NCBI RefSeq assembly: GCF_008795985.1
Contig: NZ_VMHP01000001.1
Location: 2,170,001-2,234,000 of the forward strand
Source of the DNA: Marinobacter halotolerans
Lineage (GTDB): Bacteria > Pseudomonadota > Gammaproteobacteria > Pseudomonadales > Oleiphilaceae
DNA length: 64,000 nt
Direction of reading: 5' to 3'
The notes under the pieces are model-generated. The model did not search any database. It saw nothing but the letters and a program-made list of their open reading frames with translations, and was not told the DNA's origin. Made by a program: the position numbers and the translations under genes. This document shows positions 1 through 8,948 of this stretch, piece after piece. Numbering within the stretch: position 1 is the stretch's first letter; each line of letters starts with the position of its first letter.

Positions 1-212
1 GAATACTCCATCTGTTCGGCTTCTACGGCCATGGCCAGTACCTGAAGGCTTTCCACCATGCTGGCACGGCGTTCCTTCTGGAAGGCTTCGGTTTTTTCCT
101 GGCGCCGTTTACTGGCCTGAAGCACACGTAGCTGCCGCAAGATGAAGCCAGCCAGAAGGGCGATGGCCGCCACGCCGCCAATAATCAGGGCCCACTGTAG
201 CCACTGGGGCAT
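1..212 (-). CDS. DUF2489-like membrane-anchored protein, C-terminus cut by window edge
   Basis: The reading frame opens at an ATG at 210-212 and runs off the left edge after about 70 codons without a stop. The N-terminus (MPQWLQWALIIGG...) is one hydrophobic membrane-spanning segment followed by a basic, charged, probably helical stretch with many Lys, Arg and Glu. This resembles small DUF2489 proteins of Pseudomonas-like bacteria, which have no known function. It lies downstream of, and in the same direction as, the molybdopterin oxidoreductase with a gap of about 50 bases, so the two may be co-transcribed. The family name rests on recall of the N-terminus only. Confidence 0.55.
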   Translation of the reverse strand, partial: MPQWLQWALIIGGVAAIALLAGFILRQLRVLQASKRRQEKTEAFQKERRASMVESLQVLAMAVEAEQMEY

Positions 213-263
213 AAAACGTCTCCGGGTTCGGGTGAGAATCAGAGCTGGGATCGAGAAGCCAGG

Positions 264-2558
264 TCAGGCGCGCTTGCGTTGCCTGTCTGCGCGCCAGACC
301 TTTACCTGCACTGCCTGTCCATTGAGTACGGACGTGCCCACCAACGGATCAATCTCCCCGTCACTGATCACGTCGTTAATGCTGGCGCCAGCGTGGGCTG
401 CGGCAACGGACTGACCGATGCCGGCCCGGTCATGGCCCCAGCCGTGGGGTACGGACACCACGCCGGGCATGATGTCGTCAGTGATTTCCACCGGTAGCAC
501 AATCTTTCCTGTGGGCGTGCTGACCTGGGCAGAGTCTCCGTCCTGAAGGCCGGATCGCGCGGCGTCCTTGGGGCTGATAATCAGGGTGCAGCGTTCCTTG
601 CCTTTCACCAGGCGCTGGCTGTTGTGCATCCAGGAATTGTTGCTGCGCATATGCCGCCGGCCGATCAGCAACAGGTCGGTGGTGGCCGGCTGTGCCAGCA
701 GATCGTGTAGCCGGTCAAGGTCGCCCAGGTAGCGCCTTGGTGCCAGATTCACCTTGCGATCAGCGGTGAAAAGCCGCTCCGGCAGGCAGGGGCGAAGCGG
801 GCCCAGGTCAACGCCGTTGGGTAACTGGGTCAGGGAACGTATCGACAACCCCTTGGGCAGGTCCTGCCAGTGACGGTTCAGGGGGCTCAGCTTGGCCAGC
901 CCGCGCACGGGATGACCCATGGGCAGAATGTCCATCACCAGATCAATAGCGGGCTGTACCAGTCCCCGGGCCGGCCCGATGTCTGCACCGTAGGGGCCGG
1001 AACGCAGCATCATGTCCAGAATGGGCTCGGGGCCGATCTGTTTGAAGGCGCGCCAGCCGGTTTCCATTCGCAGGGGCAGCTTGCCACCCGCCTGGCGTTT
1101 CTCCAGGCGGTGGGCCAGTTCCAGCATAATCTGCCAGTCGTGACGGCTGTCGGGACCGGCGTCAAACAAGGCCGGGCTGTACTTGGCGGTATTGCGCACC
1201 GCAAACATGCTGAAGATAAGATCGTAGTGGCTGCGTTCCAGGCCTGCCGTGGGCGGCAGAATCACATCCGCATGGCGGGTGGTTTCATTGAGGAAGTAAT
1301 CCACCGACACCATAAAGTCGAGATTGCCAAAGGCCTCGTCCAGGCGGCCGCCGTTGGGGCTGGAAAGTACCGGGTTACCGGCGATCGTGACAAACGCCCG
1401 GATCTGGCCCTCGCCGGGGGTGAGCATTTCATCGGCCATGGTGCTGGAGGGAAACTCACCGCCGAACTCGGGCAATTTTTTCACCCGGCTATAACGGCGA
1501 CCAAAATGCCCCTTCTGGCCCGCCATGGCGCCAAGTGTGACCAGATCAACCGCCGGCTGGGTAAACATCACGCCGCCAGTGGTATCGAGCTTGCCGGTCA
1601 GAATATTCAGCACATAGGCCAGCCAGGTCGCCACGCCACCAAAGGCCTGGGTGCTGGTGCCCATCCGGCTGTATAGCGCGGCCTTGCGGGTCGTGGCCAG
1701 TTGGCGGGCCAGGCTTCTGATGTCGTCAGCGGCAAGGCCGGTGTGGTCGCTGACCGCTTCGGGCCGGAAACCAAGGCTGGCCAGCCGGATCAGGTCCACG
1801 TCTTTGGTCCATTTCTCGGCGTGGCCCAGGTCCACCAGGTTTTCTTCAAACAGGGTGTAAACCATCGCCATCAGTAGCAGCGCATCGGTGCCGGGCCGGA
1901 CAAAATGAAACTCACTGGCAATTTTCGCGGTTTCGGTACGTCGGGGGTCAATCACTACCAGCTTGCCGCCGCGTGCCTTCAGGCTTTTCACCCGGCCGCG
2001 AAAATCCGGCACCGTCATCAGGCTACCGTTGGAGGCCATGGGATTGGCGCCAATACAGATCAGCAGGTCGGTACGGTCAATGTCCGGAATCGGGAAAAGC
2101 ACCTGGTGGCCGAACATTTCCAGGCTGGCCAGCATGTGGGGCAGCTGGTCATTGGAGGTGGCAGAGAAACGGTTCTTTGTGCCCAGCGCCCCCAGAAACG
2201 GCATGCCGGCGACCAGCGCGCCGTGGTTGTGAACATTGGGGTTGCCCAGATAGGCTCCAATGCTGTCGCGGCCGTGCTCCTGGCGGATCCGATGGAGCCG
2301 GTCTGCAACCAGGTCAAAGGCTTCGTCCCATTCCATTTCCTGCCAGCCGTCGGCGGTTCGGCGGACCGGTTTGCGAAGGCGCTCCGGATCCTCATGCAGG
2401 TCCTGCATGGCGGTGGCCTTGGGGCAGATATAGCCCTGGCTGAGCGGGTCATCCGGGTCACCCTTGATGGACTGGATCTGTCCGTCTTCCAACTCAATGG
2501 CAACGCCACACATGGCTTCGCAAAGGTGACAGGTGCGGAAGTGGGTGCCGTTTTCCAT
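264..2558 (-). CDS. Molybdopterin-dependent oxidoreductase (Mo/W-bisPGD family, formate dehydrogenase-like catalytic subunit)
   Basis: This 764-residue protein belongs to the DMSO-reductase/formate-dehydrogenase superfamily. The N-terminus has a [4Fe-4S] motif: Cys10, Cys13 and Cys17 with Cys45, the last followed by Pro-Lys. Then come the usual molybdopterin-binding segments (for example CIGANPMASNGS and VIDPRRTET) and a C-terminal cofactor-binding domain with HGWGHD. No Tat signal is visible, so it is probably cytoplasmic. No FeS, cytochrome or MobA-type partner gene lies next to it, so the electron partner and substrate are unknown. The ATG is preceded by GGAG at a slightly long spacing. 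Family assignment is firm; a specific activity such as formate, nitrate or thiosulfate cannot be chosen. Confidence 0.85.
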   Translation of the reverse strand: MENGTHFRTCHLCEAMCGVAIELEDGQIQSIKGDPDDPLSQGYICPKATAMQDLHEDPERLRKPVRRTADGWQEMEWDEAFDLVADRLHRIRQEHGRDSIGAYLGNPNVHNHGALVAGMPFLGALGTKNRFSATSNDQLPHMLASLEMFGHQVLFPIPDIDRTDLLICIGANPMASNGSLMTVPDFRGRVKSLKARGGKLVVIDPRRTETAKIASEFHFVRPGTDALLLMAMVYTLFEENLVDLGHAEKWTKDVDLIRLASLGFRPEAVSDHTGLAADDIRSLARQLATTRKAALYSRMGTSTQAFGGVATWLAYVLNILTGKLDTTGGVMFTQPAVDLVTLGAMAGQKGHFGRRYSRVKKLPEFGGEFPSSTMADEMLTPGEGQIRAFVTIAGNPVLSSPNGGRLDEAFGNLDFMVSVDYFLNETTRHADVILPPTAGLERSHYDLIFSMFAVRNTAKYSPALFDAGPDSRHDWQIMLELAHRLEKRQAGGKLPLRMETGWRAFKQIGPEPILDMMLRSGPYGADIGPARGLVQPAIDLVMDILPMGHPVRGLAKLSPLNRHWQDLPKGLSIRSLTQLPNGVDLGPLRPCLPERLFTADRKVNLAPRRYLGDLDRLHDLLAQPATTDLLLIGRRHMRSNNSWMHNSQRLVKGKERCTLIISPKDAARSGLQDGDSAQVSTPTGKIVLPVEITDDIMPGVVSVPHGWGHDRAGIGQSVAAAHAGASINDVISDGEIDPLVGTSVLNGQAVQVKVWRADRQRKRA

Positions 2559-2663
2559 GGGCCTTTTCTCCAGGGTGTTCGTTGGGGGGATGACAGGTTC
2601 AGGCTGAAATCAGATTATCAGGAAACCCGTTTGATGGGAAAAGCGGGTAGCGACTTGCGCACT

Positions 2664-2693
2664 TAAAAAAAGGCCAGCCCGGAAGGCTGGCCT
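2664..2693 (-). terminator. Rho-independent terminator of the FadL/Ig-lipoprotein operon
   Basis: A perfect 9-bp stem (AGGCCAGCC at 2671-2679, GGCTGGCCT at 2685-2693) closes a 5-nt loop. On the minus strand it is followed by seven T residues (A-run at 2665-2671 on the plus strand). It starts about 20 bases after the stop codon of the lipoprotein gene. Confidence 0.85.
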
Positions 2694-2714
2694 GAATTGC
2701 CTGAATTGCACCGT

Positions 2715-5700
2715 CTACTGCTGCTCTGGCAGGTCTTTCATCGGGCTGGAAATGAAGTTCAGGTAGGTGCCGTTCACTGGAATTTCCAGCGGAAGCCGCA
2801 GCGTGACCACGCCCGCGTTTGCGAAACCACCGGTGTTCGCGGTGACCAGAAGCTCGTCCTCTTCGCCCACCCGATTCGAGTTGCGCTGCTCGATCTGCAT
2901 CCGCCCGTCGTCGAAGAAGGTGATGTCGCCCTTCAGATCAAGGGTGAATGGGCGCCCATAGAGATCATGGGTGCCGCCCAGCGGGATTGCCATGTCCGGC
3001 GCATCGATCAGCAGGTCGGCTTTGGTGATGAACACCGGCTGACCGTTTTCACCCTCGGCGATCACGCCGGGGATCAGGGAGTTCCGGGCGCAGCCGCTGC
3101 CGGTGCAACCCGGATCGTCCTTGGCGTATCGCATGCGCAGTATTTGGGTGTTGGTAACGGTTTCTTCCTGCAGTGGAATAAAGCCCAGCACATTGATTTT
3201 GGTGAACACGCTGATAGATGTGGTGCTCAGCATGGTGGGGTAAAGGTCCACCAGAATGCCTTCGATTTCGTCCCCGGTGACGTTCGGGTCCGGATCGTAG
3301 GTGCCGGGGCCTTTCACCTCGGTGTTCAGTGCGTAGGTCTGGTAGATGAATTTGCCCCGCGGGCAGTCAATGCCTTCGCCGGCTTCACAGCCAACCTGTG
3401 CCGGTGCGGTCGGAGCCACCAGGCCGCTGGCCGAGGCCTGTTTGCCGGTGACAGCCAGTTTGGTGGAGTTGGCAGAGGCGGCCCAGCCTTCAGCATCGCT
3501 GCCCTGATGATCAAAGGGTTCCAGGCAGTCCGAGACGTTCTCGAACGTGCGGTTGCCGCTGCCGTTGGTGCCGGCGTTGCAGTCCACCAGGAAGTTGGAG
3601 TTGGTGTCCCGCACAGGCAGGTTGCGCAGCGGCGTAAACACGGTATCGGTTGCCGGCGCGCCGGTGAAATAGATCACCAGCGGGTCAGCGCCGGCGTCCG
3701 GGTCATTCAGTCCTTCCAGCAGGTCGGTTTTAAGCGCCAGCCCCTGGGTGTCGCAGATAGCGCTGTAGGTGCCGGCGCTGCAGGCATCGGCCGCTTCTGA
3801 CGAGGCCAGGGTGTAGCGGTAATGGGCACCCGGCTGCCAGGGCTCATCGGGAAAGAAACGCAGGCGCTGGGCGTTCAGTTCCAGGTGCCCGGCAACTGGC
3901 TCGCCAACGGTGACTGAGCCGCCGCCAACGCTGGTTTGGGTGACCCGTTCAACCTTGAAGGTGGACTTTTCAATGACCGAATCCGGATTGATTGTCTTGG
4001 AGAACACCACCGTAATGGGGCGGTCCGCTGGCAGGCGCGATACCGGCAGGGTGTCCACCGTGGCGTCCCGTCCACCGGAATAGGCGTCGCCGCGGGCGTC
4101 GTAACACTGGCCTAGAACGCCATTCTCAAAATCCAGTTGGGAGTGGTCGGTTTCGCAGGGGAAGCCCGGGTAGGTGGTCAGAGCCAGCGGCGGCCGCCGG
4201 GTTACCGAGCTGTCACCGACGGGATCCAGGGCAAAATCCAGCGGCGCAAGCGTAGCCGGATTGCCTGCCAGATCGGTGATGCCGTTAACTATCACCTGAT
4301 AGTTAACGCCGTGCTGCAGGCCGCCTTCGGGATTGAGTGCGACCGTGGTGCCGTCCAGACGGATCGTCAGGTCGGTTATCGGGGTGCCGTCCGCCGTCAG
4401 GGTCACGCCATTGGGCAGGGAATCAGGGGCCAGCGGCTCATCGAAAAACAGGATCACCGGGTCGCCGGGGCGATGCATTGCCTGGCGGGTGTCGGGAATA
4501 GCGTTTTCCGCGCCCGGGGTCCAGCTCACCAGTGATGGTGGGGTGGAATCCATGGGGCGCTGGCTGGCTGCGTCCAGGGCCGAGTCCACATCGGTTGCTG
4601 CCTCCAGATGGAAGGCGATAGTGGAATCCGTGTATTCCTGACCCAGCAGGCCGGGCTCGACCATGCCAATGGCGTCGATGGTCAGAACGCCGTTTTGGAC
4701 GATGGCGACGCCACGAAGCTCAACACCCATCAGTGTCTGTGACAGGGCGGCATTGGGCTGGGCGTTCTCGGTGTTCATTGCCACATCCATGAACAGGGTG
4801 ATGTGGCGGGGGGCGCTCAGGTCGTCGGTATAGGCATTGGGGCTTAGGTAACCGGACGCGTCAGACACCATGGTGACCTTGATGTCACCAGTGGTCTGCA
4901 ATTCGCCGGTTGCCGCATCCAGCACCGGCACCTGGCCGCCCACCAGTACATCCAGGCTGGTGCTGCGCAGTACACTGCCCTTGGCAATGCGCAGTGGCAG
5001 AGCTTCATGGGCCCGGAATGCGGGCGCGAAAGCCAGTTCCGCAAACAGCTCGCCCGTCTGCTGTGATGGCCCCGCCTTGCCCTGCAGTACAGAGTTGAGG
5101 GTAACCCCATTGATGATCTGGCCATTAAGGACGGAACGGGTCGCCTGGCTTTCACTAGCACCCGAGCCTAATCCGGAATCGACGGCCGTTTGCAGGAGCG
5201 TCACCGTAGGGCCGGTGTCTCTTGGCGTAAAAGTCCAATCCGTGCTGAACCGGTTATCCAGCGAGGGGTCCGTCAGGCTGGCCAGGTTCTGAATGCTCAG
5301 CGTGTATTCCTCCCCACTCGCCAGAAGGTCCTCTTTGCTGCCACACATCAGCGGATCCGCAGTGACACAGGGGTCAAGGGCAATTCGGTCGCCCTTGACC
5401 AGAAGCGTGGTGGGTACTGGCTGGCCATTGCTGTCGAGCAGCTCGATGGACCCACCCAGGGCCTCCCAGTCCGGGTGAACGGGCTGGGTCATGGTCAGGC
5501 GGAAGGTGGAAAAGTTCATGGCCATAAATTGGCCGTCGGGCGCAGGAATCTGAGAGAGGATCCCGAAACTGTCCGACTGGTTGGTAATAGAGGCAACGCC
5601 GGACAACGAGCCACGAGTGCTGAACTGCACCCCGGGGTCACCGCTGGCGTTGGGCATGTTCACCATGCGATTGCCGGCGGATATCAGCGGGTCAGTGAAG

Positions 5701-6029
5701 GTCAGGCTGTAATCGGTGGCCGGTTTCAGGGCCTCAGCGAAATCCAGTTTCAGGCTCTGGCCGTCATCAATTTTCTCAACGGTGAACGGTACCGGGTCGC
5801 CCCCGCTGGTGACCTGAAGTTTGCTCTGAAGGTCGCCTTCGGCTTCAGTTAGCGGGTGGCTGAACCGCAGAACCGCATCAGTGTGGGGGCTGACGCTTTT
5901 CTGGCCGTCAGTTGGATAGGAATAAACCACTGCTCCGGGGCCGGCCGGTTCATTGATGGTCTGTTCTTCGCCACCACAGGCGGCCAGCAGCAGGGCGGGT
6001 ATCAGTGCCAGGGTCTTGTTGTACTTCAT
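2715..6029 (-). CDS. Large lipoprotein with bacterial Ig-like (SbsA/Big_5-type) domains
   Basis: About 1104 residues. A lipoprotein signal peptide ends in LLAACG, so the mature protein should carry lipid on Cys and sit in the outer membrane. Several SbsA/Big_5-like modules are visible, one near residues 35-130 (YSYPTDGQKSVSP...) and another in the middle (PPSLVSWTPG ... GITDLAGNPATL). The start is placed at the second Met, because GAGGAG lies 9 nt upstream of it but directly abuts the first ATG. That SD (6039-6044) overlaps the stop of the upstream FadL gene, which implies translational coupling. Pairing with a FadL-like porin suggests a role in uptake or surface handling of hydrophobic substrates; this is inference. 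Confidence 0.8.
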   Translation of the reverse strand: MKYNKTLALIPALLLAACGGEEQTINEPAGPGAVVYSYPTDGQKSVSPHTDAVLRFSHPLTEAEGDLQSKLQVTSGGDPVPFTVEKIDDGQSLKLDFAEALKPATDYSLTFTDPLISAGNRMVNMPNASGDPGVQFSTRGSLSGVASITNQSDSFGILSQIPAPDGQFMAMNFSTFRLTMTQPVHPDWEALGGSIELLDSNGQPVPTTLLVKGDRIALDPCVTADPLMCGSKEDLLASGEEYTLSIQNLASLTDPSLDNRFSTDWTFTPRDTGPTVTLLQTAVDSGLGSGASESQATRSVLNGQIINGVTLNSVLQGKAGPSQQTGELFAELAFAPAFRAHEALPLRIAKGSVLRSTSLDVLVGGQVPVLDAATGELQTTGDIKVTMVSDASGYLSPNAYTDDLSAPRHITLFMDVAMNTENAQPNAALSQTLMGVELRGVAIVQNGVLTIDAIGMVEPGLLGQEYTDSTIAFHLEAATDVDSALDAASQRPMDSTPPSLVSWTPGAENAIPDTRQAMHRPGDPVILFFDEPLAPDSLPNGVTLTADGTPITDLTIRLDGTTVALNPEGGLQHGVNYQVIVNGITDLAGNPATLAPLDFALDPVGDSSVTRRPPLALTTYPGFPCETDHSQLDFENGVLGQCYDARGDAYSGGRDATVDTLPVSRLPADRPITVVFSKTINPDSVIEKSTFKVERVTQTSVGGGSVTVGEPVAGHLELNAQRLRFFPDEPWQPGAHYRYTLASSEAADACSAGTYSAICDTQGLALKTDLLEGLNDPDAGADPLVIYFTGAPATDTVFTPLRNLPVRDTNSNFLVDCNAGTNGSGNRTFENVSDCLEPFDHQGSDAEGWAASANSTKLAVTGKQASASGLVAPTAPAQVGCEAGEGIDCPRGKFIYQTYALNTEVKGPGTYDPDPNVTGDEIEGILVDLYPTMLSTTSISVFTKINVLGFIPLQEETVTNTQILRMRYAKDDPGCTGSGCARNSLIPGVIAEGENGQPVFITKADLLIDAPDMAIPLGGTHDLYGRPFTLDLKGDITFFDDGRMQIEQRNSNRVGEEDELLVTANTGGFANAGVVTLRLPLEIPVNGTYLNFISSPMKDLPEQQ

Positions 6030-6042
6030 GGCCAGCATCTCC

Positions 6043-7374
6043 TCAGAACTTCAGAGTGATAGAACCGCTGATGACATGGATGTCACCGTCGGCCGTTGCC
6101 TGTTGTTCGTTGCCGTCAAAGTCGACGATGGTGAAATCCCGGTCCTGCAGCTGCTGATACTGGTAGCCAATATCCATCCGCACCGGGTAGGCCAGCAGCC
6201 GGGTTTTGCGGTAGGTGGCGCTAAGACCCAGGCCGACCACGATTTTATCGGTGTCGAGATAGTTCAGCTCCGGATTCCGGGTTGTCTCCAGTGGAGATTC
6301 CTCGTAGGCCAGGCCGCCACGAAAGGCAAAATGCTCGCTGAGCTGATACTCGCCGCCAAGGCGGGGAATCAGTATGTCCTTGAACCCGATGCGGTTGGCT
6401 GAGCTGACACTTTGCTGGTCTCGAATCGATTCCTGGGCAAATTCATCCTCCAGTTCCGACCAGTTCTGCTGCTCGATACTGCCGCCTACCCGCCAGCCGT
6501 CACCCTTGTACTGGGTCCCGAAGGCGATGGTTTCCGGCTGAAAGGAATCGATGGTAGCGACCTTCAGGCTTAGCCCCGGGTCGGGAATGGTCTGGGTAAC
6601 GATCACGTTCGAGTTCACCGAGGTGGACGCCGCCGATTTGGTGCGGTAAGCCAGCGCCGATTCCCAGCCGCTGAACAGGCAGGCCTCATCCGGACAAAGG
6701 GTTTCACCCCATTTAACCGTGGTGCCCAAAATCGATTTCAGGGACGGTTCCGCGTTCACTGCCAGTCTTTCCCGGCTGGTTTCGCCGCCCAGGGTGGAGA
6801 CCGCATCCAGCTGCGCGGCTGCTTCAAGGGTGATCCGTACTGAAAAGCCCGCGGAAATACCCCGCCACAAGGGAGTGGCGCCACCGATGTTCAGAAACAA
6901 AGGCTCCTTGCCATACTGCAGATACTGGCCGGTCTCAGAGGTTTCAGACGAAAACGCCAGCATTTCCTTGCCGTACTTCTCGACCCCGGCGATGAAGCCC
7001 AGATAGATCGGGTGATCGAAGCGTGTCAGTGAGCCCACATTGGTCTTCATGCCAATCAGCACATGCTGGCTGGGAGAATTGGACACGATATCCCCGTTGG
7101 CATCAGAGCGGCTGGACCGCAGCTCCTGCTCGGCGTGCAGCAGGCCAGTGGTAAGCTCGCCGCGTTCGTCAGCGGTCAGGTACGCAGGGTTGTAATAGGT
7201 GGCCGACACCTGGGAGTTAAACATGGACAGGGATTGCGCGGTTGCCACGTCAATCGGCATCACACCATAGGTGGTGCCAAGGTTGCCCATGCTGGCCAGT
7301 GACAGAACGGAATAGCCACTCGCGGCGACGACAAGCGATAGCGAACGCAGAGAGAATCGGGGGGTTAATGCCAT
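6043..7374 (-). CDS. FadL/OmpP1/TodX-family outer-membrane transport protein
   Basis: About 443 residues with a cleavable signal peptide, then an N-terminal region (GVMPIDVATAQSL..NSQVSATYYNPAYLT) like the hatch of FadL-type porins, and a long run of alternating amphipathic segments ending in KF, as expected for a 14-strand barrel. FadL proteins import long-chain fatty acids and hydrophobic compounds; the actual substrate here is unknown. The start is the ATG at 7374, with GGAG 6 nt upstream; an in-frame TTG four codons earlier has no SD. It is the first gene of an operon with the Ig-like lipoprotein, which begins 13 bases after its stop. Confidence 0.85.
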   Translation of the reverse strand: MALTPRFSLRSLSLVVAASGYSVLSLASMGNLGTTYGVMPIDVATAQSLSMFNSQVSATYYNPAYLTADERGELTTGLLHAEQELRSSRSDANGDIVSNSPSQHVLIGMKTNVGSLTRFDHPIYLGFIAGVEKYGKEMLAFSSETSETGQYLQYGKEPLFLNIGGATPLWRGISAGFSVRITLEAAAQLDAVSTLGGETSRERLAVNAEPSLKSILGTTVKWGETLCPDEACLFSGWESALAYRTKSAASTSVNSNVIVTQTIPDPGLSLKVATIDSFQPETIAFGTQYKGDGWRVGGSIEQQNWSELEDEFAQESIRDQQSVSSANRIGFKDILIPRLGGEYQLSEHFAFRGGLAYEESPLETTRNPELNYLDTDKIVVGLGLSATYRKTRLLAYPVRMDIGYQYQQLQDRDFTIVDFDGNEQQATADGDIHVISGSITLKF

Positions 7375-7685
7375 GGAACACTCCAATTATTGTCCTATTG
7401 CCCACTGTGCAGTTCAGTCCTTTGGACCGACCACATGTGGCAACCGTTATTGTGATGAGCTTGTGATGGATTCTAGATGCCGCAATGTCGACGGACTTTG
7501 GCTGTTCTGACAGGCAAAGGTGGCGGTGTGACCAAATAATGGAGGGGTAATGCCTATTTCTTTTTGCTAACAGGGATTTGAGGATGTGGTGATGGCGTTG
7601 CCCGATCCCGGCGCAGGTGTTTAAGGTGTGACCGGGTTCGCACTATTCGGTTGCCTTCCCTGGCTCCACGTTCATCAGCGCGACA
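7375..7685. other. 311-bp intergenic region, control region of the FadL operon
   Basis: No gene is recognised. It lies between the start of the FadL-like gene and the stop of the TIGR02647 gene, both on the minus strand. Two copies of TTGTGATG start 11 bases apart (7450-7457 and 7461-7468), one helical turn, and a small dyad AGTCC-TTT-GGACC lies at 7416-7428. Either could be a regulator site but neither matches an operator I can name. No convincing -35/-10 pair was found. Confidence 0.4.
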
Positions 7686-7940
7686 TCAGACAGTGGAGTT
7701 TTCGTCACTGGAAAGAACCGACAAAAGCCGTTGCGCATGCTCGGCGGCCTCGGTCCCCAGGCTGGTCAGATAGCCGCCGTCTTTCTGGGTGATCAGCCCT
7801 TTGGTGTACAAACGCTCGGCCGCGGCGACCGCGTCTGTTGATGCGGAATGACTGTGTACCTTGATGCCCTCGTTGATGGACGACAGGTTGAACAGGGACA
7901 GCAGATTGAGTTCTGCCAGGTGGTCGTTAGTGAAGGCCAT
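7686..7940 (-). CDS. TIGR02647 family protein (small conserved protein of unknown function)
   Basis: 84 residues starting MAFTNDHLAELNLLSLFNL, with INEGIKVH, AAAERLYTKGLI and DGGYLTSLGTEAAEHAQ, which I recognise as the TIGR02647 family of gammaproteobacteria. Members look like small winged-helix or helical proteins; no function is established. The start is an internal ATG at 7940 with AGGA 6 nt upstream. A longer frame reaching 8102 would add 54 residues unlike the family and is not used. It is monocistronic, divergent from the solute-binding protein gene. Confidence 0.75.
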   Translation of the reverse strand: MAFTNDHLAELNLLSLFNLSSINEGIKVHSHSASTDAVAAAERLYTKGLITQKDGGYLTSLGTEAAEHAQRLLSVLSSDENSTV

Positions 7941-8101
7941 AACGGGTCCTCGGACGCGGTTGGGTTGACTGTTATTACAGTCTGGAACTCGCTGGTCGGT
8001 TTCGCCAGTTTTTATTGATAGAGGCGCGATAAAACAGGCAAATTGACCAAAACCCGATATGATTAAAAGTGAGTAAAAAGCAACCATAGAGCTGGCAGTC
8101 A

Positions 8102-8935
8102 ATGATTGATATCAGCGGGTGCCTTTCAAGAAGAACACGCAGGTGGACCGCCGTCGGGCCTCTTCATCTGGTGCTGATTTGTGCGCTATGGCTGTCGCCC
8201 TCGGGTAGTGTGCTGAGCGCCGACCACCTGCTGATTATGGCGCCCGACCTGCCGGGCGCTTCCGAAGAAGGCGGCACCGGCCGCGATGCGGCCATTGTTC
8301 GCCAGGTTCTTGCGCTATGCGGGCACGAGCCGGAATTCGTGGTGCAACCCTTCGGCCGACACCTGCGCACCTTCTCAGAGGTGCCACGCTACGATGCGGT
8401 CATGACCGTGCCCTTGGCCACGACTCTGGAAGGCACGGGCACGGCTGCCTACATCTGGTATCAGGTCGGCGCCTTTTACGACTCCGGCCGTACCGAGGCC
8501 ATTGAAACCATTCATGATCTGGCGGGCCTTCACGTGGTGACCTTTCGGGATGGCATTAAACAGCTGGAGCTTGAAACGCTTGCGCCGGATATTGCCTCGA
8601 TTCTGGAGATCGGGGATCTGCGGGTTCACTCGAAACTTCTGATGCTGGGGCGGGTAGATGCCATTCTCGCGGACGGGCTGATCATTGCCGAGATCAACCG
8701 GCGTCAGATGGACAATCCAATATTCCGTGACCGCTATGGCAGCAAGGCCAGCCTGCGGTTCGCACCCATTTTTCTGCCGCTGCCTTACAAGATGGTATTT
8801 CGTGATGCCGCCTTGGCAGAGGAGTTCGACCAGTGCTTTGACGCCGCCCGCGAAGGCCGACTAATCTACGATATCAACGAGGATTACATCGGCCCCCTGC
8901 AGGCCGAGCTGCGCCACTCCTATATGGGGTTCTGA
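8102..8935 (+). CDS. Stand-alone periplasmic solute-binding protein-like protein (SBP_bac_3-like)
   Basis: 277 residues. An N-terminal hydrophobic segment (residues about 20-40, ending VLSA) looks like a signal peptide. The rest (DAAIVRQVLALCGHEPEFVVQPFGRHLRTFSEVPRYDAVMTVP... and a late DAILAD segment) follows the two-lobe pattern of family 3 solute-binding proteins. No ABC permease or ATPase gene is adjacent, so it may act as a sensor-type or orphan binding protein. The start codon has only a weak SD. The call is by overall pattern and the ligand is unknown. Confidence 0.65.
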   Translation: MIDISGCLSRRTRRWTAVGPLHLVLICALWLSPSGSVLSADHLLIMAPDLPGASEEGGTGRDAAIVRQVLALCGHEPEFVVQPFGRHLRTFSEVPRYDAVMTVPLATTLEGTGTAAYIWYQVGAFYDSGRTEAIETIHDLAGLHVVTFRDGIKQLELETLAPDIASILEIGDLRVHSKLLMLGRVDAILADGLIIAEINRRQMDNPIFRDRYGSKASLRFAPIFLPLPYKMVFRDAALAEEFDQCFDAAREGRLIYDINEDYIGPLQAELRHSYMGF

Positions 8936-8948
8936 AAGAGGTTTATGG

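Noticed and set aside
2697..3800. 367-codon open frame antisense to the Ig-like lipoprotein
   Set aside because: The lipoprotein frame has a signal peptide, lipobox and coupled SD; this frame starts in the terminator region.
7450..7468. CRP/Vfr site upstream of the FadL-like gene
   Set aside because: The TTGTGATG copies are direct, not inverted, and do not form TGTGA-N6-TCACA.
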